Source of the DNA: JANOGU01 sp964499865
GTDB taxonomy: Bacteria > Pseudomonadota > Alphaproteobacteria > Rhodobacterales > Rhodobacteraceae
DNA: 42,996 bases
Assembly (NCBI GenBank): GCA_964499865.1
Contig: CAZCPY010000007.1
Coordinates: forward strand, 1-42,996
Reading direction: 5' to 3'
The position numbers were made by a program, and so were the translations under genes. The notes beneath the pieces are model-generated. The model was not told where the DNA came from. It saw nothing but the letters and a program-made list of their open reading frames with translations, and made no database searches. Positions within the stretch are counted from its first letter, which is position 1. Every line of letters starts with the position of its first letter. Below are positions 27,008-35,369 of the stretch, piece by piece.

Positions 27008-27023
27008 TGAGGAACGTACCTCA
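27008..27023 (+). promoter_or_regulatory. Candidate LacI-family operator 2
   Basis: TGAGGAACGTACCTCA is a 16-bp palindrome with one mismatched pair around the central AC-GT typical of LacI-family sites. It is flanked by GGATT and AATCC. It lies about 100 bases upstream of the binding-protein start and just upstream of a possible promoter (TGGACA at 27032, TAAGGT at 27055, 17-base spacing). Confidence 0.55.
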
Positions 27024-27125
27024 GAAATCCGTGGACAGGTCCCGGAGCGCCCGCTAAGGTCGAATCAATCACCAAGACCGGGCACCCGGCCCGGCTCCGT
27101 TCAACCCCTCTGGGAGGAAGTTCCG

Positions 27126-28436
27126 ATGACCAAACGCATGCTCGCCGCGACCGCGGCGATGTCGCTTGCCTGGGCGGCGCAGGCCCGGGCCGCAGAGCTG
27201 ACGCTCTGCTGGGCCGCCTGGGATCCGGCGAACGCGCTTGTCGAGCTGTCCAAGGATTTCGAGGCCAAGTCCGGGATCAAGATGAACTTCGAGTTCGTGC
27301 CCTGGCCCAATTTCGCCGACCGGATGCTGAACGAGCTCAACTCGGGCGGCAAGCTCTGCGACCTCCTGATCGGCGACAGCCAGTGGATCGGCGGCGGCGC
27401 GGAAAACGGCCACTACGTCAAGCTGAACGACTTCTTCGATGCCAACGGCATCTCGATGGACGACTTCGCCCCGGCCACCGTCTACGCCTATTCGACCTGG
27501 CCCAAGGGCACGCCCAACTACTACGCCCTGCCCGCGATGGGCGACGCGAACGGCTGGTTCTACCGCAAAGACTGGTTCGCGCGGCCGGACATCCAGGCCG
27601 ACTTCAAGGCGAAGTACGGCCGCGACCTCGCCGAGCCCAAGACGCAGATGGAACTGCTGGAAATCGCGCAGTTCTTCCAGGGCCGCGAAATCGACGGCAA
27701 GACCGTCTACGGGGCCGCGATCTTCACCGAGCGCGGGTCCGAGGGCATCACCATGGGCGTCACCTCGGCGCTGTATCCCTTCGGCTTCAAATACGAGATG
27801 ACGCCGGGCAAATACGACATGGAAGGCGCGGTGAATTCGCCCGAGGCGGTCGCGGGACTGGAGTTCTACAAGGAGCTCTACAAGACCGGAACGCCGCCGG
27901 GCTATGACAACGCCTACATGGAACAGTCGCTGGACGCCTTCAAGTCCGGGCAGGTGGCGATGGCGATGAACTGGTTCGCCTTCTTCCCGGGCCTCTATGC
28001 CGACCCGAACACCGGCGGCGACAAGATCGACTTCTTCGTCAATCCGCCGCAGAACGTGGCCGGCTCGACCCTGGGCGGGCAGGGCATCTCGGTGGTTGCC
28101 TATTCCGACGAGCAGGATGCGGCACTGGAATACATCAAGTGGTTCGCCCAGCCCGACATCCAGGCGCAGTGGTGGAAGCTCGGCGGCTATTCGGCAGCGA
28201 ATTCGGTGCTGAACGATCCCGGCTTCGCCGCGTCGGCCCCCTTCGCAGGCGATTTCCTCATGGCCCTGAAGGACGTGAAGGACTTCTGGCAGGAACCGGC
28301 CTATGCCTCGCTGCTGCTTGCCATGCAGGAGCGCATCCACAACTACGTCGTGGCCGACCAGGGCACCGCGAAGGAAGCGCTTGACGGCCTGATCGCCGAC
28401 TGGACCGAGGTCTTCGAGGACGAAGGCAAGCTTTGA
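27126..28436 (+). CDS. Sugar ABC transporter substrate-binding protein
   Basis: The 436-residue periplasmic protein has a signal peptide (MTKRMLAATAAMSLAWAAQA, cleavage after Ala-Arg-Ala-Ala near 23). It has a family 1 extracellular solute-binding fold, with Asp-Leu-Leu-Ile-Gly-Asp-Ser-Gln-Trp and many aromatic residues suited to sugar stacking. A GGGAGG site precedes the ATG. It begins the second carbohydrate operon, preceded by a LacI-type operator and followed by two strong hairpins before the permeases. The substrate is unknown. Confidence 0.85.
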   Translation: MTKRMLAATAAMSLAWAAQARAAELTLCWAAWDPANALVELSKDFEAKSGIKMNFEFVPWPNFADRMLNELNSGGKLCDLLIGDSQWIGGGAENGHYVKLNDFFDANGISMDDFAPATVYAYSTWPKGTPNYYALPAMGDANGWFYRKDWFARPDIQADFKAKYGRDLAEPKTQMELLEIAQFFQGREIDGKTVYGAAIFTERGSEGITMGVTSALYPFGFKYEMTPGKYDMEGAVNSPEAVAGLEFYKELYKTGTPPGYDNAYMEQSLDAFKSGQVAMAMNWFAFFPGLYADPNTGGDKIDFFVNPPQNVAGSTLGGQGISVVAYSDEQDAALEYIKWFAQPDIQAQWWKLGGYSAANSVLNDPGFAASAPFAGDFLMALKDVKDFWQEPAYASLLLAMQERIHNYVVADQGTAKEALDGLIADWTEVFEDEGKL

Positions 28437-28446
28437 TCCCCGGCGG

Positions 28447-28469
28447 GGCAGGGGCCATGTGCCCCTGCC
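28447..28469 (+). promoter_or_regulatory. Stem-loop 1 between binding-protein and permease genes
   Basis: GGCAGGGGC pairs with GCCCCTGCC around CATGT, directly after the binding-protein stop. There is no T-run. It probably stabilises the 5' message segment or attenuates the downstream genes. Confidence 0.6.
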
Positions 28470-28514
28470 TCCATCTCACGGACGGCGGGCTGCGGCCCGA
28501 CCTGCCCCACCCTG

Positions 28515-28544
28515 GCGCAGGGCGGGCGTCAGCCCGCCCTGCGC
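28515..28544 (+). promoter_or_regulatory. Stem-loop 2 between binding-protein and permease genes
   Basis: GCGCAGGGCGGGC pairs perfectly over 13 bp with GCCCGCCCTGCGC around a GTCA loop. It ends 25 bases before the permease ATG. No T-run follows. It may limit translation or transcription of the permease and later genes. Confidence 0.6.
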
Positions 28545-28569
28545 AACGCCAGTCCCCAGGCCCGCCCCC

Positions 28570-29517
28570 ATGACCAGCACGCCCGCCGACCGTATCGCCC
28601 GTGCGACGCCCGCCCCGGTCGCCCGCCGCATCCGTGGCCTGTCCGACCGCGCCATCGCCTGGATCTTCATCGGGCCGACGATCTTCCTGCTGCTGGCGAT
28701 CAACATCTTTCCGCTGATCTGGACGGTCCGGCTGTCCTTCACCAACTACCGCGCCAACCGACCGAATGAACCGGTCGAGTGGGTCGGCCTGCGCAACTAC
28801 CAGCGCATCCTGACCGACCCCGACATCTGGGCCAACATGCAGACCACGGCGCATTTCCTGGTCTGGACGCTGTTCTTCCAGATCGTGCTGGGCTTCGCGC
28901 TGGCCTGGCTGATCAACCGCAGGTTCCGCGGCAACGATCTGCTCACGACGCTGATCGTGCTGCCGATGATGCTGTCGCCCGCCGTGGTGGGCAACTTCTG
29001 GACCTTTCTCTACCAGCCGCAGATCGGCCTGGTGAACGCCACCGTCGCCTTCCTGACCGGCACGCCGGCCAATTCCTTCTCGATGCTGGGTCCCGGCGGC
29101 CTGGCACCCTGGTCGATCGTGATCGTCGACACCTGGATGTGGACACCCTTCGTGATGCTGATCTGCCTCGCGGGCCTGCGGTCCATCCCCGACTACATCT
29201 ACGAGGCGGCAGAGGTGGACCGCGCCTCCAAGTGGCGGCAGTTCTGGACGATCACCGTGCCCATGGTGCTGCCCTTCCTGATGCTGGCGGTGCTGTTCCG
29301 CGGCATCGAGAACTTCAAGATGTTCGACATGGTCAGCCTTCTGACCGGCGGCGGCCCGGGCAACGAGACGCTGCTGACCTCGATCGAGCTCAAGCGCGAG
29401 GCTTTCGAGAAATGGCGCACCGGCTATTCCTCGGCCTACGCCATCATCCTGTTCGTCACGGTCTTCGGGCTCGCATCGATCTACGTCAAGGCGCTGAACA
29501 AGGTGAAGGAACAATGA
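28570..29517 (+). CDS. Sugar ABC transporter permease (MalF type)
   Basis: The 315-residue inner-membrane protein has six predicted helices. Its ATPase-docking loop reads Ile-Pro-Asp-Tyr-Ile-Tyr-Glu-Ala-Ala-Glu-Val-Asp-Arg-Ala, and it has the conserved Leu-Thr-Gly-Gly-Gly-Pro-Gly-Asn-Glu-Thr segment. I choose MTSTPADR as start; an upstream extension to 28459 would run through the hairpins. The stop overlaps the start of the second permease (ATGA). Confidence 0.85.
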   Translation: MTSTPADRIARATPAPVARRIRGLSDRAIAWIFIGPTIFLLLAINIFPLIWTVRLSFTNYRANRPNEPVEWVGLRNYQRILTDPDIWANMQTTAHFLVWTLFFQIVLGFALAWLINRRFRGNDLLTTLIVLPMMLSPAVVGNFWTFLYQPQIGLVNATVAFLTGTPANSFSMLGPGGLAPWSIVIVDTWMWTPFVMLICLAGLRSIPDYIYEAAEVDRASKWRQFWTITVPMVLPFLMLAVLFRGIENFKMFDMVSLLTGGGPGNETLLTSIELKREAFEKWRTGYSSAYAIILFVTVFGLASIYVKALNKVKEQ

Positions 29518-30455
29518 CCGCCGTCTCCGTCACCGAACCGACCGCCACCTCGAAGTGGATCGCCGGCACGCTGGTCGTCTTCTACTGCGTGATCACCCTG
29601 CTGCCGCTTCTGTGGATCATCTCCACCAGCTTCAAGACCGGGCCCGACAGCATCGCTTATCCGCCCAAGATCGTGTCGGAATTCTCGCTGCAGGGCTACG
29701 TCAACCTGTTCACCACGCGCACCCGCGTGGCGGCCGAGGATTTCCAGAACCTGCCCCCGCCGGAAACCTGGTACGACCAGATCGTGCGCGACCAGGGCAT
29801 GGTGATCGCCGGGCCCTCGCGCTATGGCGAGCGCTTTGCGAATTCGATCATCATCGGCTTCGGTTCGACCTTCCTGTCGGTCTTCCTCGGCACGCTCGCG
29901 GCCTACGGCTTCTCGCGCTTCAGGGTGCCGCTCAAGGACGACCTGCTGTTCTTCATCCTGTCCACGCGGATGATGCCGCCCATCGCGGTGGCCATCCCGA
30001 TCTTCCTGATGTACCGGGAACTTGGCCTGTCCGACACGCATCTGGGGATGATCCTGCTCTATACGGCGGTGAACATCTCGCTGGCGGTCTGGCTGATGAA
30101 AAGCTTCATCGACGGCATCCCGCGGGAATACGAGGAAGCGGCGCTGATCGACGGCTACACGCGGTTCCAGGCGTTCCGGAAGGTGGTGCTGCCGCAGGCG
30201 GTCACCGGCATCGCGGCGACGGCGATCTTCTGCCTGATCTTCGCCTGGAACGAATACGCCTTCGCGGTCCTGCTCACGTCCGGCAACGCGCAGACGGCCC
30301 CCCCCTTCATCCCGACGATCATCGGCGTCGGCGGCCAGGACTGGCCCGCAGTCGCCGCCGGGGCGTCGCTGTTCCTGCTGCCCGTGATGATCTTCACCAT
30401 CCTTCTGCGCAAGCACCTGCTGCGCGGGATCACCTTCGGGGCGGTGCGCAAATGA
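29514..30455 (+). CDS. Sugar ABC transporter permease (MalG type)
   Basis: The 313-residue permease has six helices and the docking loop Ile-Pro-Arg-Glu-Tyr-Glu-Glu-Ala-Ala-Leu-Ile-Asp-Gly-Tyr-Thr. A periplasmic stretch of about 55 residues between helices 1 and 2 is longer than usual. ATGA overlaps occur at both ends, with the first permease upstream and the flavoprotein gene downstream. It completes the membrane channel of the second transporter. Confidence 0.85.
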   Translation: MTAVSVTEPTATSKWIAGTLVVFYCVITLLPLLWIISTSFKTGPDSIAYPPKIVSEFSLQGYVNLFTTRTRVAAEDFQNLPPPETWYDQIVRDQGMVIAGPSRYGERFANSIIIGFGSTFLSVFLGTLAAYGFSRFRVPLKDDLLFFILSTRMMPPIAVAIPIFLMYRELGLSDTHLGMILLYTAVNISLAVWLMKSFIDGIPREYEEAALIDGYTRFQAFRKVVLPQAVTGIAATAIFCLIFAWNEYAFAVLLTSGNAQTAPPFIPTIIGVGGQDWPAVAAGASLFLLPVMIFTILLRKHLLRGITFGAVRK

Positions 30456-31465
30456 GCCATCCGCCGCAGGTTGCCGCCTTTCTCGCCCTCACCGGCCAAC
30501 GCCTGCCGATCATCCAGGCCCCCATAGGGTCGGCCGCCACACCCGACCTAGTCATCGCGGTCTGCAAGGCAGGCGGGCTTGGCGGGCTCGGTCTGACCTG
30601 GGACAGCCCGGACGAGGTCGCCGCAAAGGTCACCCACCTGCGTCACGCCCTGCCGGGGTCGGCGTTTTTTGCCAACTTCGTCCTCCATTTCCCCTGTGAC
30701 GGGTTTGACGCCGCGCTGGAGGCCGGTGTGCCCGTCGTCACCTTCTCCTGGGGCATCGACGCCGCCCGCATCACCCGCGCCCACCGCGCCGGAAAGAAGG
30801 TCGGCGTCCAGGTCGGCAATGCCGAGGGCGCGCGGCGGGCCGTCGACGCCGGGGCCGACTTCCTGATCGCCCAGGGGGTCGAGGCCGGGGGCCATGTCCA
30901 AAGCACCACGCCCCTTGCGACGCTCCTGCCGCAGGTCGTTGCGGTTGCGGGGAACCGCCCCGTAGTCGCTGCGGGCGGCATCGCCAGCGCCACCACCATC
31001 CTGCAGGCGATCACCGAAGGCGCGGCAGGCGCCATGCTTGGCACCCGCTTTCTTGCCACCCGCGAGGCCGCCGTCCATCCCGACTACAAGGCCGCCCTCG
31101 TCGCCGCCAAAGCCGAGGACACCGCCTTCACCAACTGCTTCGACATCGACTGGCCCTTTGCCATGCACCGTGTCCTGCGCAACTCCACCTTCACCGCCTG
31201 GGAGGCCGCCGGTTCCCCCCAGCCGCCGCATCGCCCGGGCGAGGGCGACATCGTCCTCCGCCAGAATGGCGCGGCTCTTGTCCGATATTGCGACACTCCG
31301 CCCGGTCCCGACGCCACCGGCGACCTGCTTGGTGCCTGCCTTTACGCCGGAACCGGCGTCCGCGACATTGACCGCATCGAGGGCGCGGGTGATCTGGTCG
31401 CCAGGCTCTGGGCCGAGGTTCGGGCAGGCATTTCCGGCACGGCAAGGGAAGGGGCCCGGGCATGA
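30452..31465 (+). CDS. Nitronate monooxygenase-like FMN protein embedded in the ABC operon
   Basis: The 337-residue TIM-barrel flavoprotein has the family's Ile-Ile-Gln-Ala-Pro-Ile-Gly start, Gly-Val-Glu-Ala-Gly-Gly-His with the catalytic-region His, and the phosphate-binding stretch Val-Val-Ala-Ala-Gly-Gly-Ile-Ala. This family oxidises nitronates or acts as enoyl-reductase-like FMN enzymes; sequence alone does not tell which. It overlaps the permease stop and the next small gene by ATGA on each side, so it is truly part of the transport operon. A link to the transported compound is possible but unknown. Confidence 0.8.
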   Translation: MSHPPQVAAFLALTGQRLPIIQAPIGSAATPDLVIAVCKAGGLGGLGLTWDSPDEVAAKVTHLRHALPGSAFFANFVLHFPCDGFDAALEAGVPVVTFSWGIDAARITRAHRAGKKVGVQVGNAEGARRAVDAGADFLIAQGVEAGGHVQSTTPLATLLPQVVAVAGNRPVVAAGGIASATTILQAITEGAAGAMLGTRFLATREAAVHPDYKAALVAAKAEDTAFTNCFDIDWPFAMHRVLRNSTFTAWEAAGSPQPPHRPGEGDIVLRQNGAALVRYCDTPPGPDATGDLLGACLYAGTGVRDIDRIEGAGDLVARLWAEVRAGISGTAREGARA

Positions 31466-31650
31466 CCGCTTTCCTTGCCGGCCTCGTCCGCCTGCGCCGC
31501 GGCCCCTGGGAGGCGCTGGCCACCGTGCTGATCGGGCTGGGCGTCTTCATGCTGATGCAGCCCTTCGCGCTCTGGGCCTTTACCTGGTCCTTCGTGGTCA
31601 CCCTTGTGGGCACGGTGATGTTCATCATCACCAGCCACTTCCCGGAGTAG
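31462..31650 (+). CDS. Small two-helix membrane protein of the sugar ABC operon
   Basis: The 62-residue protein has two membrane helices (about residues 17-35 and 40-58). The short N-terminal segment Arg-Leu-Arg-Arg-Gly-Pro-Trp-Glu is basic. It overlaps the flavoprotein stop (ATGA) and is followed four bases later by the ATPase gene. Position and type resemble small accessory membrane proteins encoded in other ABC sugar operons. No family name is known to me. Confidence 0.7.
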   Translation: MTAFLAGLVRLRRGPWEALATVLIGLGVFMLMQPFALWAFTWSFVVTLVGTVMFIITSHFPE

Positions 31651-31654
31651 GGCC

Positions 31655-32746
31655 TTGGCCGAAATCGTGATCCGCAATCTGCGCAAGGAATTCGGCACCT
31701 TCACCGCGGTGAGGGGGTCGTCCTTCACCATCGGGCACGGCGAGTTCTTCATGCTGCTGGGCCCGTCGGGCTGCGGCAAGACCACCACGCTGCGGATGAT
31801 CGCGGGGCTGGAGCTGCCTACCTCGGGCGAGATCCTGATCGACGGCAAGGACGTGAGCCAGAAGCCCGCCAGCCAGCGCGACATCGCCATGGTGTTCCAG
31901 ATGTTCGCGCTCTACCCGCACATGAACGTGCGGAGGAACATCGCCTATCCGCTGGTGTCGCAAGGCGTGCCCCGCGATCAGGTGGCCGCCAAGGTGGCCG
32001 AGGTGGCGCGCATCCTGCAGATCGGGCATCTGCTCGACAAGGGCGTGGGCGGCCTGTCGGGCGGTGACCGGCAGCGCGTGGCCCTGGGCCGCGCCATCGT
32101 GCGCAACCCTGCCGCCTTCATGATGGACGAGCCGCTCGGCGCGCTGGATGCCGAATTCCGCGAAACCATGGCCGAGGAATTGCGCGCGCTGCACGACCGC
32201 ATGGGCGCCACCACCGTCTACGTCACGCATGACCAGCTGGAAGCGATGCAGATGGGCGACAGAATCGTGGTGATGAACCACGGCGTCGTCGAACAGTTCG
32301 GCACGCCCCAGCAGATCTACGACCACCCGGCGACCCTGTTCGTGGCCGATTTCATCGGCAGCCCGTCGATGAACATCCTGCCCTTCGAGGGTGCCGTGAC
32401 CCCGGGCGACCGCACGGTGGACCTCGGCACCCCCGTCAACCTGCCCGAGGTGCAGGAGGGCCTGCGGGGCAAGCTCGCCTTGGGTGTGCGGCCCGAACAT
32501 GTGACGCTGACCGACGGGGATGCCTACCGCGGACGGGTCGAGGCGGCGGAATACCTGGGCACCACCCAGATCGTGACCGTCAGCGTGCCGCATGGCCGCA
32601 TAAAGGCCCGCATCTCCTCGGCCACGCAGGTCAGGGTGGGCGAAACCCTTGGCCTGGCCTTCGCGCCCGACAGGCTCAGCCTGTTCGACGCCGCCAGCGG
32701 CCGGGCGCTGCACACGGCCGCCAACCGGGGGGTGCTGCATGGCTGA
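31655..32746 (+). CDS. Sugar ABC transporter ATPase (MalK/UgpC type), TTG start
   Basis: The 363-residue ATPase has Walker A Gly-Pro-Ser-Gly-Cys-Gly-Lys-Thr-Thr, signature Leu-Ser-Gly-Gly-Asp-Arg-Gln-Arg (Asp for the usual Gln) and Walker B Phe-Met-Met-Asp-Glu-Pro. The H-loop is in Val-Thr-His-Asp-Gln, and a C-terminal TOBE domain follows. The only start fitting the family N-terminus (Ala-Glu-Ile-Val-Ile-Arg) is TTG at 31655, four bases after the preceding stop. The stop overlaps the start of the second ATPase. The two probably form a heterodimer. Confidence 0.87.
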   Translation: MAEIVIRNLRKEFGTFTAVRGSSFTIGHGEFFMLLGPSGCGKTTTLRMIAGLELPTSGEILIDGKDVSQKPASQRDIAMVFQMFALYPHMNVRRNIAYPLVSQGVPRDQVAAKVAEVARILQIGHLLDKGVGGLSGGDRQRVALGRAIVRNPAAFMMDEPLGALDAEFRETMAEELRALHDRMGATTVYVTHDQLEAMQMGDRIVVMNHGVVEQFGTPQQIYDHPATLFVADFIGSPSMNILPFEGAVTPGDRTVDLGTPVNLPEVQEGLRGKLALGVRPEHVTLTDGDAYRGRVEAAEYLGTTQIVTVSVPHGRIKARISSATQVRVGETLGLAFAPDRLSLFDAASGRALHTAANRGVLHG

Positions 32747-33722
32747 GGTGCGCCTGACCGGCCTTCACAAGTCCTTCGGCAAGACCCTTGCCACGCGCGA
32801 CGTGACGCTGACCGTGCCCGACGGCGCCTTCGTCGTGCTTCTGGGCCCCACCGGGGCGGGCAAGACCACGCTTCTGCGCCTGATCGCGGGCCTCGACCGC
32901 CCCGACCGCGGCGACATCGCCATCGGCGGGGCCTCTGTCGTGAACGACACGCCGGCGCAGCGCGACGTGGCGATGGTGTTCCAGCAATACTCGCTCTACC
33001 CGCACATGACGGTGCGCGAGAACCTGGCCTTCCCGCTGCGCAGCCCCGTCCTGCGCATGCCGGAAGACGAGATCACCCGCCGCGTCAGAGAGGTGGCCGA
33101 GGTCCTGCGCATCCCGCACAAGCTTGACAACAAGGCGACGGCGCTGTCGGGCGGCGAGATGCAGCGCGTGTCGATCGGCCGCGCGCTGGTGCGCAACCCG
33201 CGCATCTACCTGATGGACGAGCCCCTGTCGTCGCTGGACGCCAAGCTGCGCGCCGACCTCAGGATCGAGCTCAAGCGCATCCATGCCGACCTTGGGGCGA
33301 CGTTCCTCTACGTCACGCACGACCAGATCGAGGCGATGACGATGGCCACCCACATCGGCGTGCTGGACCAGGGGCGGCTGGTGCAGTTCGGCAGCCCGCG
33401 CGAGATCTACGAAAGCCCCGTCTCCACCTATGTCGCGACCCGCCTCGGCCAGCCGCGCATCAACCTTCTGCCCGCGGGCCTGTTCCCCGGCGCGCCTGCG
33501 GGCGCGTCCCAGATCGGCATGCGCCCCGAGCACATCGCGCTGGGCGAGGGGCAGGAAGCCGAAGTGCGCCGGACCGAGCATCTGGGCGACCAGACACGCC
33601 TGCACCTGCACCTGCAGGGCCATGACCTCGTGACCCTGTCCGACCGCGCCCTGACCGGCACGGTCCGCCTGTCCCCCCGCAACCCGCTCTGGTTCGACGC
33701 CCAGGGCACCCGAGTGACGTGA
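32739..33722 (+). CDS. Sugar ABC transporter ATPase (second subunit)
   Basis: The 327-residue ATPase has Walker A Gly-Pro-Thr-Gly-Ala-Gly-Lys-Thr-Thr, signature Leu-Ser-Gly-Gly-Glu-Met-Gln-Arg, Walker B Tyr-Leu-Met-Asp-Glu-Pro, the H-loop in Val-Thr-His-Asp-Gln and a shortened TOBE region. It starts 8 bases inside the preceding ATPase gene. Having two ATPase genes mirrors the adjacent glycerol-type operon. It is followed after seven bases by the kinase of the pathway. Confidence 0.87.
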   Translation: MAEVRLTGLHKSFGKTLATRDVTLTVPDGAFVVLLGPTGAGKTTLLRLIAGLDRPDRGDIAIGGASVVNDTPAQRDVAMVFQQYSLYPHMTVRENLAFPLRSPVLRMPEDEITRRVREVAEVLRIPHKLDNKATALSGGEMQRVSIGRALVRNPRIYLMDEPLSSLDAKLRADLRIELKRIHADLGATFLYVTHDQIEAMTMATHIGVLDQGRLVQFGSPREIYESPVSTYVATRLGQPRINLLPAGLFPGAPAGASQIGMRPEHIALGEGQEAEVRRTEHLGDQTRLHLHLQGHDLVTLSDRALTGTVRLSPRNPLWFDAQGTRVT

Positions 33723-33729
33723 GGCCCCG

Positions 33730-35312
33730 ATGCGCCAGTTCATCAACGCCAAGGACACCCTTGTCACCGAGGCCATCGACGGCCTGATCCGCGCCTCGGG
33801 CGGCAGGCTGGCCCGGCTGGACGGCTATCCGCACATCAAGGTCGTGGTCCGCGCCGACTGGGACCGCGGCCGCGTCGCGCTTGTGTCGGGCGGCGGGTCG
33901 GGGCACGAGCCGTCGCATGCGGGGTTCGTCGGCCGCGGCATGCTGACGGCGGCGGTCTGCGGCGAGGTCTTCGCCAGCCCTTCGGTCGATGCGGTGCTGG
34001 CGGGGATCCTCGCGGTGTCGGGCCCGGCCGGGTGCCTCCTGATCGTCAAGAACTACACCGGCGACCGGCTGAACTTCGGCCTCGCGGCGGAACGCGCGCG
34101 GGCCTTCGGCATCCGCGTGGCCATGGTGATCGTGGACGACGACGTGGCGCTGCCCGACCTGCCGCAGGCCCGCGGCGTGGCGGGCACGCTGTTTGTGCAC
34201 AAGATCGCGGGCGCGCTGGCCGAACAGGGCGCCGACCTCGACACCGTGGCCGCCGCTGCGCAGAAGGTGATCGACGGTGCCGTGTCGATCGGCATGAGCC
34301 TTGACACCTGCACCGTGCCCGGCTCGCCCAAGGAAGACCGCATCCCGGATGGCCAGGCCGAACTTGGCCTCGGCATCCATGGCGAGGCGGGGGTCAGCCA
34401 GGTCGCCTTCACCGGCGCGCGCGCGGCGATGCAGATGGTGCTGGGGGCGCTGGCGCCGCATGTGGGGGCGGGCGACCAGGTGGCGCTTCTGAACAACCTG
34501 GGCTCCACCACGCCGCTGGAGATGTCGGTGCTGGCCGGGGAACTGGCGCGCTCGGACCTCGGGGGGCGCATCCGCTGGATGATCGGGCCCGCGGGGCTGA
34601 TGACCTCGCTCGACATGCACGGCTTTTCCATCTCGCTCCTGCCCGCCGAAGGCGTGGTCGAGGCCTTGGCCGCGCCGGTCGGTTGCCCTGCCTGGCCGGG
34701 GCTTGCGGGCTTCGGCGAGGTGGCGCTGCGGCCCTTGCCGGATGGTCTGAGCCCCATCGCGCCGATGGCCTCCAGCCACCCCGTGCGCCGCGCGCTGGTC
34801 GCGCGCTGCTGTGCCGCGCTGATCGCGGCCGAGGGCGCCCTCAACGCGCTCGACGCCAAGTCGGGCGACGGCGACACGGGGTCGACGCTTGCCACCGCCG
34901 CGCGGGCGCTGCTCGCGGCGCTGGACCGNNNNNNNNNNAGCTGTCGCAGACCATGGGCGGGTCGTCGGGCGTGCTGCTGGCGATCTTCTTCGCCGCGGCG
35001 GGGGATGCCAGCGCCTCCGGCAAGTCCTGGATCGGCGCATTGTCGGCGGGGCTGGACCGGGTGATGCAGGTGGGCGGTGCCGCCCCCGGACACCGCACGA
35101 TGATCGACGCGCTGGCCCCCGCGCTGGCCGCCCTGCCGCAGGGCGTGGCGGCGGCCGCCGCCGCCGCGCGCGCGGGCGCGGATGCGACGGCGGGCATGCT
35201 GCGCGCCAGGGCGGGGCGGTCAGCCTATCTGTCGGCCGACAAGCTGTCGGGCCACAACGATCCGGGCGCCGAGGGCGTGGCGCGGCTTTTTGAAGACCTG
35301 GCAATGGGATGA
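33730..35312 (+). CDS. Dihydroxyacetone/ketotetrose kinase, DhaK-DhaL fusion (contains scaffold gap)
   Basis: The DhaK part (residues 1-330) has Val-Ser-Gly-Gly-Gly-Ser-Gly-His-Glu-Pro and the substrate-binding His217 in Gly-Leu-Gly-Ile-His-Gly-Glu. The DhaL part has the Mg-ATP motif Asp375-Ala-Lys-Ser-Gly-Asp380-Gly-Asp382-Thr-Gly, and later Met-Gly-Gly-Ser-Ser-Gly. Ten N at 34929-34938 replace an unknown length (family comparison suggests some 15 residues are missing). The halves on either side appear in different frames only because of this gap; it is not a natural frameshift. Single-chain enzymes of this type phosphorylate dihydroxyacetone, glyceraldehyde, erythrulose or apulose with ATP. 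In this operon it probably phosphorylates a ketose made from the transported carbohydrate. Confidence 0.85.
34929..34938. other. Scaffold gap (10 N) inside the DAK-type kinase
   Basis: Ten N of unknown real length. They break the DhaL domain between Leu-Leu-Ala-Ala-Leu-Asp and the Met-Gly-Gly-Ser-Ser-Gly segment. Confidence 0.95.
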
Positions 35313-35319
35313 CGGCATG

Positions 35320-35340
35320 ACTTCACGCATCACGTGAAGT
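35320..35340. promoter_or_regulatory. Inverted repeat upstream of the isomerase genes
   Basis: ACTTCACG and CGTGAAGT form an 8-bp perfect dyad around CATCA, between the kinase stop and the first isomerase. It could be an operator or an attenuating hairpin; no T-run follows. Confidence 0.4.
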
Positions 35341-35369
35341 CTGCCGCGAAGGGAGGGGAGGGGCCTTTC

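Noticed and set aside
33460..35304. Long minus-strand frame across the DAK-type kinase and the N gap
   Set aside because: Arg/Pro-rich, crosses the scaffold gap, and opposes a well-conserved enzyme.
33730..35312. Natural frameshift in the DhaK-DhaL kinase
   Set aside because: The apparent frame change coincides with ten N of arbitrary length, so it reflects the assembly gap.
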